Shown: piece by piece, positions 32,504 to 41,308 of the stretch
How the letters are laid out: every line of letters begins with the position of its first letter
Numbering within the stretch: the first letter of the stretch is position 1
DNA from: Clostridia bacterium
GTDB lineage: Bacteria > Bacillota > Clostridia > Christensenellales > CAG-138
Direction: 5' to 3'
DNA length: 63,371 nt
Assembly (NCBI GenBank): GCA_016293975.1
Contig: JAEDCW010000003.1
Span: 1 to 63,371 of the forward strand
The notes under the pieces: model-generated
Told to the model about the DNA's origin: nothing
Seen by the model: only the letters and a program-made list of their open reading frames with translations
Database searches by the model: none
Position numbers and translations under genes: made by a program

Positions 32504-32902
32504 ATGGCAACCAGAATGAAAGAAAAGGCGGCTATTCGCCAGGAAAACGCAGATAGAAGGCCTCGTGCAATCGCCCGCTACGTCAGGATTTCCTCCCGTA
32601 AGGTAAAGATTGTCATCGATCTCATCAGGGGAAAGAACTACAAGGAAGCTGAAGCGATCCTCATGTACACCCCCAAGGCTGCAAGCGAGCCCGTTCTGAA
32701 GCTCTTGCGCTCCGCAGGTGCAAACGCGGAAAACAACCTCGGTCTGAACGTTGAAGACCTCTACGTCGCCGAAGTATTTGCAAACCAGGGCCCGACACTC
32801 AAGAGATTCATGCCCCGCGCCAGAGGCCGTGCGACAAGAATCCGCAAGCGTACCAGCCACATTACATTGATACTCGACCAGAAGGTCGCCGCAAACGACT
32901 AA
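32504..32902 (+). CDS. rplV: 50S ribosomal protein L22
   Basis: 132 residues, about 20 longer than the minimal L22 because of an N-terminal extension before ARYVRISSRKVKIVIDLIRG. The tunnel beta-hairpin region GPTLKRFMPRARGRATRIRKR is intact. L22 binds all 23S domains and narrows the exit tunnel. AAGGAGG ribosome binding site; rpsC follows after 11 bases. Confidence 0.98.
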   Translation: MATRMKEKAAIRQENADRRPRAIARYVRISSRKVKIVIDLIRGKNYKEAEAILMYTPKAASEPVLKLLRSAGANAENNLGLNVEDLYVAEVFANQGPTLKRFMPRARGRATRIRKRTSHITLILDQKVAAND

Positions 32903-32913
32903 GGAGGAACACT

Positions 32914-33552
32914 ATGGGACAGAAAGTTAATCCGAATGGCTTCCGCGTAGGCGTTATCAAGGATTGGAACACCCGTTGGTATGCCTCCAAGAAGGATTTC
33001 GCAGATTATCTGATCGAAGATAAGGCGATCAGAGATTACCTTAAGAAGACCTATTACGCATCCGGTGTTGCAGCCATTACGATCGAGCGTACAGTAGGCA
33101 AGATCATCGTCAGCATCCACACAGCTCGTCCCGGTATGCTTATCGGCAAGGGCGGCGTAGGAATCGACGAGATCAAGAAGGGCGTATCAAAGCTCACAGG
33201 CAAGCCCGTAAGCGTTAACATCATCGAGGTCAAGAATGCGGACGCAAACGCACAGTTGGCAGCTGAGAACATCGCAGCACAGCTTGAAAAGCGCGTTTCA
33301 CACCGTCGAGCGATGAAGCAGCAGATGACACGCGCCATGAAGGCCGGTGCAAAGGGAATTAAGATTCTTTGCTCGGGTCGTTTGGGCGGAAGAGAAATCG
33401 CGGGCAGCGAAGGCTACCATGACGGTTCAATACCGCTTCAGACAATGCGTGCCAACATCGAGTATGGCTTCGCTGAGGCACATACGACATACGGCCGTAT
33501 CGGTGTAAAGGTTTGGATCTACAAGGGCGAAGTCCTTGGCGGTCGCAAGTAA
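32914..33552 (+). CDS. rpsC: 30S ribosomal protein S3
   Basis: 212 residues; opens GQKVNPNGFRVG and contains the KH motif ARPGMLIGKGGVGIDEIKKG. S3 forms part of the mRNA entry channel and helicase activity of the 30S subunit. AAGGAGG ribosome binding site. Confidence 0.98.
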   Translation: MGQKVNPNGFRVGVIKDWNTRWYASKKDFADYLIEDKAIRDYLKKTYYASGVAAITIERTVGKIIVSIHTARPGMLIGKGGVGIDEIKKGVSKLTGKPVSVNIIEVKNADANAQLAAENIAAQLEKRVSHRRAMKQQMTRAMKAGAKGIKILCSGRLGGREIAGSEGYHDGSIPLQTMRANIEYGFAEAHTTYGRIGVKVWIYKGEVLGGRK

Positions 33553-33567
33553 AGGAGGACGAACATC

Positions 33568-33996
33568 ATGTTGATGCCTAAGAGAGTAAAGCGCAGGAGA
33601 GTACATCGCGGTCGCATGAAGGGTACCGCTCAGAGAGGCAACCGCATTGCTTACGGTGATATCGGCCTCGTAGCAACAGAACCTGCATGGGTCACCAGTA
33701 ATCAGATAGAAGCTGCTCGTATTGCAATGACACGTTACATCAAACGTGGTGGTCAGGTCTGGATAAACATATTCCCTGATAAGCCCGTAACCGAAAAGCC
33801 CGCTGAGACCCGAATGGGTTCCGGTAAGGGTTCACCCGAATACTGGGTGGCGGTCGTAAAGCCCGGTCGTGTAATGTTTGAGATTGGCGGCGTAGACGAG
33901 GCAATCGGCCGCGAGGCAATGAGGCTTGCAATGCATAAGCTTCCCCTCAAGTGCAAGATAGTCACAAAGGAAACCGAAAAGGGTGGTGAAAACTAA
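33568..33996 (+). CDS. rplP: 50S ribosomal protein L16
   Basis: 142 residues; LMPKRVKRRRVHRGRMKG opening and RMGSGKGSPEYWVAVVKPGR are the signatures. L16 organises the A-site tRNA binding region. Two in-frame ATG codons (33568, 33574) are possible; the first has AGGAGG at 9 bases. The stop overlaps the rpmC start by one base. Confidence 0.97.
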   Translation: MLMPKRVKRRRVHRGRMKGTAQRGNRIAYGDIGLVATEPAWVTSNQIEAARIAMTRYIKRGGQVWINIFPDKPVTEKPAETRMGSGKGSPEYWVAVVKPGRVMFEIGGVDEAIGREAMRLAMHKLPLKCKIVTKETEKGGEN

Positions 33997-34199
33997 TGAA
34001 GGCTGAAGAACTTAAGAAGCTTAAGGAGATGTCCATGGAGGACCTCGCAAAGAAAGAGCAGGAGCTCAAGGAAGAGCTGTTCAACCTTCGTTTCCAGCAG
34101 GCAACAGGTCAGCTGAGAAACCCGCTTCGCATCAGGGAATGCAAGAGGGATATCGCCCGAGTAAAGACCGTCGTATGCGAGCGCAGGCTTGACGCATAG
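33996..34199 (+). CDS. rpmC: 50S ribosomal protein L29
   Basis: 67 residues, two helices; FNLRFQQATGQLRNPLRIR is the family core. It lies beside L23 at the exit site. Translation coupled to rplP by a TAATG overlap. Confidence 0.97.
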   Translation: MKAEELKKLKEMSMEDLAKKEQELKEELFNLRFQQATGQLRNPLRIRECKRDIARVKTVVCERRLDA

Positions 34200-34217
34200 T
34201 AGAAGGAGGATATGATT

Positions 34218-34475
34218 ATGGAAAACAGAGGTCTTCGCAAGACACGTACCGGCGTCGTTGTTAGCGATAAGATGGATAAGACCGTTACAATCGCCATCCA
34301 GACAAAGGTTCGCCATCCTCTCTACGGAAAGATGGTTAACCGCACCCACAAGTTCAAGGCTCACGATGAAGAGAACCAGTGCGGCATCGGCGATACAGTA
34401 AGGATTATGGAGACACGCCCCCTTTCAAAGGATAAGCGTTGGCGCGTCGTCGAAATAATAGAAAAAGCTAAATAA
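34218..34475 (+). CDS. rpsQ: 30S ribosomal protein S17
   Basis: 85 residues from ATG 34218; the ATG at 34212 is only 2 bases from AGGAGG and is unlikely. GVVVSDKMDKTVTIAI and KHPLYGK-like RHPLYGKMVNRTHKFKAHDE are the signatures. A primary 16S-binding protein. Confidence 0.97.
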   Translation: MENRGLRKTRTGVVVSDKMDKTVTIAIQTKVRHPLYGKMVNRTHKFKAHDEENQCGIGDTVRIMETRPLSKDKRWRVVEIIEKAK

Positions 34476-34495
34476 GCCGAAAAGGAGGAACGACA

Positions 34496-34864
34496 ATGAT
34501 ACAGCCTCAGACCAGGTTAAAGGTTGCGGACAACAGCGGTGCAAAGGAAATCATGTGCATCCGCGTACTCGGTGGTTCGCGTGTCAAGAGCGCAAACGTC
34601 GGCGACGTTATAGTTGCAGCGGTAAAGTCCGCTTCCCCCGACGGCGCGGTTAAGAAGAAGGACGTTGTTAAGGCAGTTGTAGTACGCACGGTATCCGGTG
34701 TGCATCGCGCTGACGGCAGCTACATCAGGTTCGATGACAACGCAGCAGTTATAATTAACGACCAGAAGCAGCCCCGCGGCACTCGTATATTTGGGCCGGT
34801 GGCTAGGGAGCTCCGTGAGAAGGATTACATTAAGATCGTATCCCTCGCTCCCGAAGTGCTCTAA
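34496..34864 (+). CDS. rplN: 50S ribosomal protein L14
   Basis: 122 residues; MIQPQTRLKVADNSGAKEIM opening and RGTRIFGPVARELREKDYIK ending. L14 lies at the subunit interface and is the docking site of RsfS. AAGGAGG ribosome binding site. Confidence 0.98.
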   Translation: MIQPQTRLKVADNSGAKEIMCIRVLGGSRVKSANVGDVIVAAVKSASPDGAVKKKDVVKAVVVRTVSGVHRADGSYIRFDDNAAVIINDQKQPRGTRIFGPVARELREKDYIKIVSLAPEVL

Positions 34865-34875
34865 GGAGGGTAAGC

Positions 34876-35214
34876 ATGAACAATCTGAAAGTTAAAACCG
34901 GCGATACAGTAATCGTCATAGCCGGCGACAAAGAAGACGTCGGCAAGAAGGGCAAGATCATGTCCGTTGACCGTGACAACAGCCGTGTATTGGTTCAGGG
35001 CAGGAACATGATTACCCGCCATACTCGCCCTCGCAAGCAGGGCGATGCCGGTGGACGTATCGAGAAGGAAGGCACGATCCATGTGTCAAACGTAATGCTC
35101 GTATGCCCCAAGTGCAACATGCCCACTCGCGTAGGTTATACCTTCACAGAGGGCAAGGACAAGAAGTTGGTCAAGGTTCGCACATGCAAGAAGTGTGGCA
35201 AGGCAATAGACTGA
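34876..35214 (+). CDS. rplX: 50S ribosomal protein L24
   Basis: 112 residues; KOW motif DTVIVIAGDKEDVGKKGKI, and the C-terminal zinc-finger-like pair CPKCNMP...CKKCGKAID found in many Bacillota. An assembly initiator of the 50S subunit. Confidence 0.97.
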   Translation: MNNLKVKTGDTVIVIAGDKEDVGKKGKIMSVDRDNSRVLVQGRNMITRHTRPRKQGDAGGRIEKEGTIHVSNVMLVCPKCNMPTRVGYTFTEGKDKKLVKVRTCKKCGKAID

Positions 35215-35233
35215 GGCAAGGAGGAAACTAAAC

Positions 35234-35851
35234 GTGGCAAAGAAGAATGAAGCTCCTCAGGCAACTACAGCCAAGAAGAAGAATCAGGAACAGGCTAAGG
35301 CGTTCAGCGCCCCCGCCCGCCTCAGGATAAAATACAAAGAGGAAGTAGTACCCGCTCTCCTGGAGCAGTTTAAGTACGAGAACATCATGCAGGTTCCGAA
35401 GCTTGTGAAGATAGTCATCAACATGGGTCTCGGTGCCGAAAAAGATAACCCCAAGGGCATGGACAGCGCTGCCGAAGAGCTTGGCATCATCTCCGGCCAG
35501 AAGGTCGTCATCACAAAGGCAAAGAAGTCCGTTGCGAACTTCAAGGTCCGTCAGGGCATGAACGTCGGCGCAAAGGTCACCCTCCGCGGCGACAGAATGT
35601 ACTATTTCGCAGATAAGCTGATGAACATCGTTCTCCCCCGTGTTCGTGACTTCCGTGGTGTACCGAGTTCCAGCTTTGATGGACGCGGCAACTACGCAAT
35701 GGGTCTGCGCGAGCAGCTTATATTCCCTGAAATCAACTATGACGACGTGGATAAGGTTCGCGGTATGGACATTGCATTCGTAACGACAGCTCAGACAGAC
35801 GAAGAAGCAAAGGCGCTTCTTAAGCTCCTGGGTATGCCCTTCGCAGAATAA
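35234..35851 (+). CDS. rplE: 50S ribosomal protein L5 with N-terminal extension
   Basis: 205 residues from GTG 35234 with AAGGAGG 8 bases upstream. L5 contacts 5S rRNA and the P-site tRNA. The usual protein begins at about residue 28 (ARLRIKYKEEVVPALLEQF); the first 27 residues are a Lys/Ala/Gln-rich extension (KKNEAPQATTAKKKNQEQAK) that is probably unstructured. Core motifs such as KLVKIVINMGLG and GLREQLIFPEI are intact. The GTG start is the only non-ATG start in this operon. Confidence 0.96.
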   Translation: MAKKNEAPQATTAKKKNQEQAKAFSAPARLRIKYKEEVVPALLEQFKYENIMQVPKLVKIVINMGLGAEKDNPKGMDSAAEELGIISGQKVVITKAKKSVANFKVRQGMNVGAKVTLRGDRMYYFADKLMNIVLPRVRDFRGVPSSSFDGRGNYAMGLREQLIFPEINYDDVDKVRGMDIAFVTTAQTDEEAKALLKLLGMPFAE

Positions 35852-35861
35852 GGAGGAACAC

Positions 35862-36047
35862 ATGGCAAAGACAAGTTTGAAGATTAAGCAGAGCCGCCCC
35901 GCAAAGTTCAGCACTCGTGCTTATACACGCTGCCGTATCTGCGGTCGTCCGCACTCTGTCTTGAGGAAGTATGGCATCTGCCGTGTTTGCTTCCGCGAAG
36001 AAGCATATAAGGGAAACATCCCCGGAATGCGCAAGGCAAGCTGGTAA
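35862..36047 (+). CDS. rpsN: 30S ribosomal protein S14, zinc type
   Basis: 61 residues; AKTSLKIKQSRPAKFSTRAY followed by CRICGRPHSVLRKYGICRVC, the four-cysteine zinc site of the type Z form typical of Gram-positive bacteria. S14 is a late-assembling 30S head protein. Confidence 0.98.
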   Translation: MAKTSLKIKQSRPAKFSTRAYTRCRICGRPHSVLRKYGICRVCFREEAYKGNIPGMRKASW

Positions 36048-36065
36048 GCGAAAGGAGAAAGAAAA

Positions 36066-36464
36066 ATGCTGATCACAGATACAATCGCTGATATGCTGAC
36101 AAGAATCCGCAATGCGCTCACCGCAAAGCATGCTACAGTAAGCATTCCCTGCTCCACTGTCAAACTCGAGATTGCCCGTATACTCAGGGAAGAGGGCTAC
36201 ATCAAGGGTTATGAGATCGTGGAAAACGGTGTTGAGAAGAACATTGTAATCGACCTGAAGTACGGTCCTAACCGTGAAAGAGTCATTACAGGTCTCAAGC
36301 GCATCAGCCGTCCCGGCCTGAGAATCTACGCTCGCAAGGACAACCTGCCCCGCGTACTCAACGGCATGGGTATCGCCATAATCTCGACATCACGCGGCAT
36401 CGTAACAGATCGCGAGTGCAGGAAGCTTGGCATTGGCGGCGAAGTACTTGCATACGTTTGGTAA
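36066..36464 (+). CDS. rpsH: 30S ribosomal protein S8
   Basis: 132 residues; ITDTIADMLTRIRNALTAKH opening and STSRGIVTDRECRKLGIGGE ending. It binds the central domain of 16S rRNA and is the repressor of the spc operon in E. coli. A long hairpin lies just downstream of its stop. Confidence 0.98.
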   Translation: MLITDTIADMLTRIRNALTAKHATVSIPCSTVKLEIARILREEGYIKGYEIVENGVEKNIVIDLKYGPNRERVITGLKRISRPGLRIYARKDNLPRVLNGMGIAIISTSRGIVTDRECRKLGIGGEVLAYVW

Positions 36465-36472
36465 GCTTTAGC

Positions 36473-36507
36473 TTATGGATGGAGATCCGAGAGTTCTCTG
36501 TCCGTAA
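36473..36507 (+). promoter_or_regulatory. 13-bp hairpin between rpsH and rplF
   Basis: TTATGGATGGAGA (36473-36485) and TCTCTGTCCGTAA (36495-36507) pair over all 13 positions as RNA (ten Watson-Crick, three G-U) around a 9-base loop TCCGAGAGT. It is followed by AT-rich sequence but no tight T run, so it is not a normal terminator. It fills the only gap larger than 40 bases between rpsJ and rpmJ. Confidence 0.7.
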
Positions 36508-36540
36508 TCTATATAAAAGAATTTTTTGGAGGTGTACACA

Positions 36541-37080
36541 ATGTCACGAATCGGAAAACTTCCGATCACAATTCCTGCCGGAGTGACAATCACGGTCGCT
36601 GACGATAACACCGTTGTCGTAAAAGGCCCCAAGGGCGAACTGCGCGAGAAGATTTCACCCAAGATGGGATTGCAAATCGAGGATGGCGTACTTCATGTAA
36701 CCCGTCCTAACGATCTTAAGGAGAACAGAGCGCTTCACGGCCTTTCACGTTCACTTATTCACAACATGGTAGTCGGCGTGACCACCGGTTATCAGAAGGC
36801 CCTTGAAATAGTCGGTACAGGCTATAGAGCATCGAAGAACGGCAAGACCCTCGTGCTCAACGTTGGTTACTCACATCCCGTCGAGTTCGTAGAGCCCGCA
36901 GGTATTGAGTACGAAGTACCTGCACCCACAAAGGTTATAGTAAAGGGTATAAGCAAGCAGCAGGTCGGTCAGCTTGCAGCAGACATCCGCGCGACACGTG
37001 AGCCTGAACCCTATAAGGGCAAGGGTATCAAGTATGACTATGAAGTCATCCGTCGTAAGGAAGGCAAGACCGGTAAGTAA
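36541..37080 (+). CDS. rplF: 50S ribosomal protein L6
   Basis: 179 residues from ATG 36541 (GGAGGT 8 bases upstream; an ATG at 36526 lies before it). SRIGKLPITIPAGV opening and EPYKGKGIKYDYEVIRRKEG ending. L6 lies near the sarcin-ricin loop and the factor-binding site. Confidence 0.98.
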   Translation: MSRIGKLPITIPAGVTITVADDNTVVVKGPKGELREKISPKMGLQIEDGVLHVTRPNDLKENRALHGLSRSLIHNMVVGVTTGYQKALEIVGTGYRASKNGKTLVLNVGYSHPVEFVEPAGIEYEVPAPTKVIVKGISKQQVGQLAADIRATREPEPYKGKGIKYDYEVIRRKEGKTGK

Positions 37081-37101
37081 GCCTAAGAGAGGAGTAGCAT
37101 T

Positions 37102-37470
37102 ATGATTTCAAAGATAGATAAGAACTCCGTGCGCAAGGCTCGCCATTATCGTACCCGTAGATACATAATCGGTACGGAAGCAAGGCCCAGGCTTAATGTC
37201 TACCGCAGCTTGCAGCACATCTATGCACAGATTATCGACGATAAAAACGGAGTTACTCTCTGTGCGTCAAGCACTCTCGACGCCGAAGTAAAGGCACAGC
37301 TCGAGGGTAAAACCAAAAAGGAAGCCGCAATGATAGTCGGCGAAGTAATCGGTCGTCGCGCTAAGGAAAAGGGCGTAAACCAGGTCGTATTCGATCGTGG
37401 CGGCTATCTCTACACCGGTCGTGTAGCAGCTCTCGCGGAGGGCGCTCGCAAGTCCGGTCTGGACTTCTAA
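37102..37470 (+). CDS. rplR: 50S ribosomal protein L18
   Basis: 122 residues; basic N-terminus then RPRLNVYRSLQHIYAQIIDD and FDRGGYLYTGRVAALAEGAR. It binds 5S rRNA with L5. Confidence 0.98.
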   Translation: MISKIDKNSVRKARHYRTRRYIIGTEARPRLNVYRSLQHIYAQIIDDKNGVTLCASSTLDAEVKAQLEGKTKKEAAMIVGEVIGRRAKEKGVNQVVFDRGGYLYTGRVAALAEGARKSGLDF

Positions 37471-37482
37471 GGGAGGTAAATG

Positions 37483-37986
37483 ATGCAGAGACGTTTCGAA
37501 CAGGCAGAACCTGAATTCAAGGAAAGACTGGTTAGCATCAATCGTGTATCCAAGACCGTTAAGGGCGGCCGTAACATGAGGTTCTCGGCTCTCGTCGTAG
37601 TCGGCGATGAGAAGGGCCGCGTAGGTATCGGCGTAGGTAAGGCGGTTGAGGTTCCCGAGGCAGTCCGCAAGGCAGCCGTTGATGCTAAGCGTCATATCGT
37701 AACAATCCCGATCGTTGGAACAACAATCCCACATGCTGTTGAGGGCAAGTTCTCAAAGGGTCACGTAAGAATGCTCCCCGCTCCCGAGGGTACAGGCGTT
37801 ATCGCCGGCGGTCCCGTCCGCGCAATCCTCGAGATGGCAGGCATTAAGGACATTCGTACAAAGAGCTACGGCTCCAGCAACCCCGCAAACTGCGTTAAGG
37901 CGGCTTTGGACGGGCTGCTCCAGCTCCGCACGGTTGAGCAGATAGCTAAGTTGCGCGGTAAGTCCGTAGAAGAAATTCTCGGTTAA
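37483..37986 (+). CDS. rpsE: 30S ribosomal protein S5
   Basis: 167 residues from ATG 37483 (GGGAGG 6 bases upstream; ATG 37480 would be too close). VSKTVKGGRNMRFSALVVVG and the later AGGPVRAILEMAGIKDIR are the signatures. S5 is needed for decoding accuracy. Confidence 0.98.
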   Translation: MQRRFEQAEPEFKERLVSINRVSKTVKGGRNMRFSALVVVGDEKGRVGIGVGKAVEVPEAVRKAAVDAKRHIVTIPIVGTTIPHAVEGKFSKGHVRMLPAPEGTGVIAGGPVRAILEMAGIKDIRTKSYGSSNPANCVKAALDGLLQLRTVEQIAKLRGKSVEEILG

Positions 37987-38000
37987 TGGAGGGCAAACAG

Positions 38001-38180
38001 ATGGCAAACTTGAAAATAACGCTCGTAAAGAGCACCATTGGCGCCCTTAAAGACCAGCAGGCAACAGTTGCGGCTCTCGGCCTCCGTAAGATCCATCAGA
38101 CGGTAGTCAAACCCGACAACGCGTGTGTCCGCGGCATGATCTTCAAGGTAAAGCACCTTGTCAAGGTCGAAGAAGAGTAA
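38001..38180 (+). CDS. rpmD: 50S ribosomal protein L30
   Basis: 59 residues from ATG 38001 (GGAGGG 8 bases upstream). LKITLVKSTIGALKDQQATV and GLRKIHQTVVKPDNACVRGM are the family pattern. Confidence 0.96.
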   Translation: MANLKITLVKSTIGALKDQQATVAALGLRKIHQTVVKPDNACVRGMIFKVKHLVKVEEE

Positions 38181-38192
38181 TGGAGGTGCAGG

Positions 38193-38636
38193 ATGAAACT
38201 GAACGAACTGAGACCCGCTGAGGGTTCCATATTCGCAGAAAAGCGCGTTGGACGCGGCACCGGTTCCGGCCTCGGCAAGACTTCGGGCAAGGGACATAAG
38301 GGTCAGAAAGCTCGCAGCGGAAGCAAGAAGAACGGCTTTGAGGGCGGTCAGATGCCTCTCGCTCGCCGTATTCCTAAGCGCGGCTTCACCAACGCAAGAT
38401 TTGCGAAGGTATTTACGGTAATCAACGTTTCCGATCTCGAAACACTCGAGAACGGCACGGTAGTAACCGCTGAATTGCTCAAGGCCATGGGCATCATCAG
38501 CAAAATCGAGAAGGACGGACTCAAGGTTTTGGGTCGCGGCGAGCTTACAAAGCGTTTGGATGTAAAGGCTGCAAAGTTTTCAGAGACAGCCCAGAAAGCC
38601 ATTGAGGCCGCGGGCGGAACTGTTGAGGTGCTCTAA
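38193..38636 (+). CDS. rplO: 50S ribosomal protein L15
   Basis: 147 residues; MKLNELRPAEGS opening, then the Gly/Arg-rich KRVGRGTGSGLGKTSGKGHK arm that penetrates 23S rRNA. The stop overlaps the secY start by one base. Confidence 0.98.
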   Translation: MKLNELRPAEGSIFAEKRVGRGTGSGLGKTSGKGHKGQKARSGSKKNGFEGGQMPLARRIPKRGFTNARFAKVFTVINVSDLETLENGTVVTAELLKAMGIISKIEKDGLKVLGRGELTKRLDVKAAKFSETAQKAIEAAGGTVEVL

Positions 38637-39907
38637 TGCTTAAGACGATAGTAAACGCTTGGAAGATAAAGGACATCCGTACAAAGATACTGTACACACT
38701 GCTCCTTATCTTGCTCTACAGAGTTGGATGCTACATCCCGATTCCCGGCGTAAATGTCGAAGGCGTGGCATCGTCATTAGAACAGTATGTAGCAATCGGT
38801 GGCTTCATGAACATGTTCACAGGTGGAGCGTTCTCCAACTATGCACTGTTTGCAATGGGTATAAGCCCCTACATCACCGGTTCGATTATCATGCAGCTTC
38901 TTGCTATCGCAATCCCCGCGCTTGAGAGGCTTTCCAAGCAGGAGGACGGCAAGCAGAAGATCGAGAAGATTACTCGTTATGTCGGTGTTGGTCTGGCAGC
39001 AGTTCAGAGCGTCAGCATCATACTGGCACTGGGTAGTTCCGCAGTTTACAACACAAGCTGGCTCACATACGTCACGATCGGCGTAACGGCAACCGCAGGC
39101 GTAGCTCTCCTCATGTGGATGGGCGAGAAGATTACGGAAAAGGGCATCGGCAACGGAATTTCGTTCATCATTTTCGCATCGATAGCCGCTAACGTAATTC
39201 CTGCTATTGCAAACATCGCTAACACCGTTTCCACAGGCAGTATTTCCTGGGTAGCTGTGCCGATCATCATCTTCGTAGTTATACTGCTCCTTGTTGGCAT
39301 CGTTTATGTCGATAAGGCCGAGCGCAGAATACCCGTAAACTACGCAAAGCGCGTAAAGGGTCGCAAGCAGTATGGCGGAGCAAGCACTCATATTCCGCTC
39401 AAGGCGAATGCAAACGGCGTTATGCCCTTGATTTTCGCAATGACGATATTGAATGTACCCACGATGATAATCGAGCTTGCCGGCGAAGGCTGGTTCGCAA
39501 CATTCTGGAAAAAAACATTTGCGACTGGAAAACCCGGTTACTATATTCTCTATGCACTCCTCATCATAGGATTCGCATACTTCTACTCGACAATCTCATT
39601 CAACCCTGTTGAGATTTCGAAGAACATAAAAGAGAACGGCGGAACCATACTGGGCATTCGTCCGGGTTGGGACACTGCAAACTATCTTAAGAAGATAGTA
39701 AGCCGTCTCACGTTGTTCGGTGCAATATTCCTCGCACTGGTAGCCATCCTGCCCTCATTGGTCTTCTCGTTCTTTGACATCGGAGACCTGCAGGCTATCT
39801 CCATGTTCGGGCCCACAAGCATACTGATTCTCATCAGCGTTGCTATGGAGACGAATACACAGTTGGAGACTCAGATGATGGCTCGCCATTACAAGGCTCT
39901 GCTGTAA
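38636..39907 (+). CDS. secY: Protein translocase subunit SecY
   Basis: 423 residues with ten membrane helices. It is the pore of the Sec channel with SecE (encoded at 50.9 kb) and SecG. The plug-helix region GGAFSNYALFAMGISPYITG and the cytosolic loop RRIPVNYAKRVKGRKQYGG, used for SecA/ribosome contact, are intact. Translation is coupled to rplO. Confidence 0.98.
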   Translation: MLKTIVNAWKIKDIRTKILYTLLLILLYRVGCYIPIPGVNVEGVASSLEQYVAIGGFMNMFTGGAFSNYALFAMGISPYITGSIIMQLLAIAIPALERLSKQEDGKQKIEKITRYVGVGLAAVQSVSIILALGSSAVYNTSWLTYVTIGVTATAGVALLMWMGEKITEKGIGNGISFIIFASIAANVIPAIANIANTVSTGSISWVAVPIIIFVVILLLVGIVYVDKAERRIPVNYAKRVKGRKQYGGASTHIPLKANANGVMPLIFAMTILNVPTMIIELAGEGWFATFWKKTFATGKPGYYILYALLIIGFAYFYSTISFNPVEISKNIKENGGTILGIRPGWDTANYLKKIVSRLTLFGAIFLALVAILPSLVFSFFDIGDLQAISMFGPTSILILISVAMETNTQLETQMMARHYKALL

Positions 39908-39917
39908 GGGAACGGAC

Positions 39918-40547
39918 ATGAGAAAACTGGTGCTTTTGGGCCCTCCCGGCTCAGGAAAGGGCACCCAGGCTGTTAAAATATGTGAGGAATTCGGTATTCC
40001 TCACATATCTACCGGCCAGATGCTCCGCGAGGGACACCTCGCTGATCCCGAGCTCGACAGGGAAATGAAGTCAATCATGGCAAGAGGCGAACTCATACCT
40101 GACTATCTTATGAACGAGATGGTCAAGGAGAGGCTCCGGAAAAGCGATTGCATAAACGGCTTTGTACTTGACGGCTTCCCAAGGACGATCGACCAGGCAA
40201 AGTTCCTGGAAGAGAATGTGGGCGTCGATTACGCAATATTGCTCGATACTCCTGAGGAGCTTATCGAAGAGAGAATATGCGGACGTCGCGTTTGCACAGT
40301 GTGCGGCGGAAGTTATCATGTATCGATTCTTACGACCAATGTTTGCCCCAAATGCGGAGGCGAGTTGGGAACGAGAGCGGATGACACTCCCGAAACGATA
40401 CGAAAAAGGTTCGATATTTATCAATGTCTGACCTTCCCGCTTATCGAATACTACACGAAGCTTTCAAAGCTCGTGGACATAGACGGCAGCGGTTCGTTCG
40501 AAGAGGTGACCAAAAGAGTGATCAACGTCATGAGGTCGTTAAAATGA
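39918..40547 (+). CDS. adk: Adenylate kinase
   Basis: 209 residues. It catalyses AMP + ATP = 2 ADP. P-loop GPPGSGKGTQA, AMP-binding FVLDGFPRTIDQA, and a LID domain with the zinc pattern CTVCGGSYH...CPKCGGE typical of Gram-positive enzymes. The ribosome binding site is weak (GGGAACGG). The stop overlaps the map start. Confidence 0.97.
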   Translation: MRKLVLLGPPGSGKGTQAVKICEEFGIPHISTGQMLREGHLADPELDREMKSIMARGELIPDYLMNEMVKERLRKSDCINGFVLDGFPRTIDQAKFLEENVGVDYAILLDTPEELIEERICGRRVCTVCGGSYHVSILTTNVCPKCGGELGTRADDTPETIRKRFDIYQCLTFPLIEYYTKLSKLVDIDGSGSFEEVTKRVINVMRSLK

Positions 40548-41299
40548 GCCACATTGTAATAAAGACGCCTTCCCAGATAGAGCATATGAGGGTGGCCGGA
40601 AGGCTCACCTATCAGACGCTTGAGTTGTTGCGTGAGCACGCTAGACCCGGAATCACGACAAAGAAGCTTGATAAACTGGCGAGGGAGTTTATGAGGGACA
40701 ATGGCGCAACGCCTTCGTTCCTTGGATACATGGGCTATCCGGCGAGCATCTGCGCATCCGTAAACGATACCATTATCCACGGTATTCCGAGTGGTTACGC
40801 TCTTAAAGACGGCGATATATTGAGTGTGGACGTCGGAGCTTGCATCGAGGGATATCATGGGGATGCCGCAAGGACATTCCTCATAGGAGAGGTGGACGAG
40901 GAGACAAAGCACCTCGTTGAGATTACGGAGAGATGCTTCACCGAGGGAATTAAAAAGGCTGTCGCGGGAAACTTTGTTGCAGATATTTCCCGGGAAATTC
41001 AGCGTATAGCATCCGAAGCGGGCTACGGAATCGTCCGTGAGTTCGTGGGTCACGGCGTTGGGAAGCAGATGCACGAGGCACCCGAGGTGCCGAACTTCTT
41101 TGCTCCGCGAATGCCGGTAGTGCGTTTACGTGCAGGTATGACCATAGCTGTAGAGCCTATGATAAACCTTGGAACCGCCGGTATTCGTATACTAAAGGAT
41201 GGTTGGACTGTAAAAACTGCCGATGGCAAACCGAGCGCACATTATGAGAACACGATAGCGATAACGGACTGCCAGCCGTTGATTCTCACAGACGCTTAA
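40544..41299 (+). CDS. map: Methionine aminopeptidase, type I
   Basis: 251 residues from ATG 40544, which overlaps the adk stop (ATGA). It removes the initiator methionine. Metal ligands are visible in LSVDVGACIEGYHGDAARTF, the histidine in FVGHGVGKQMHE, and the glutamates in AVEPMINLG and YENTIAIT. The N-terminus is the short catalytic type without an SH3 or zinc extension. Confidence 0.97.
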   Translation: MSHIVIKTPSQIEHMRVAGRLTYQTLELLREHARPGITTKKLDKLAREFMRDNGATPSFLGYMGYPASICASVNDTIIHGIPSGYALKDGDILSVDVGACIEGYHGDAARTFLIGEVDEETKHLVEITERCFTEGIKKAVAGNFVADISREIQRIASEAGYGIVREFVGHGVGKQMHEAPEVPNFFAPRMPVVRLRAGMTIAVEPMINLGTAGIRILKDGWTVKTADGKPSAHYENTIAITDCQPLILTDA

Positions 41300-41308
41300 G
41301 GAGGCAGC

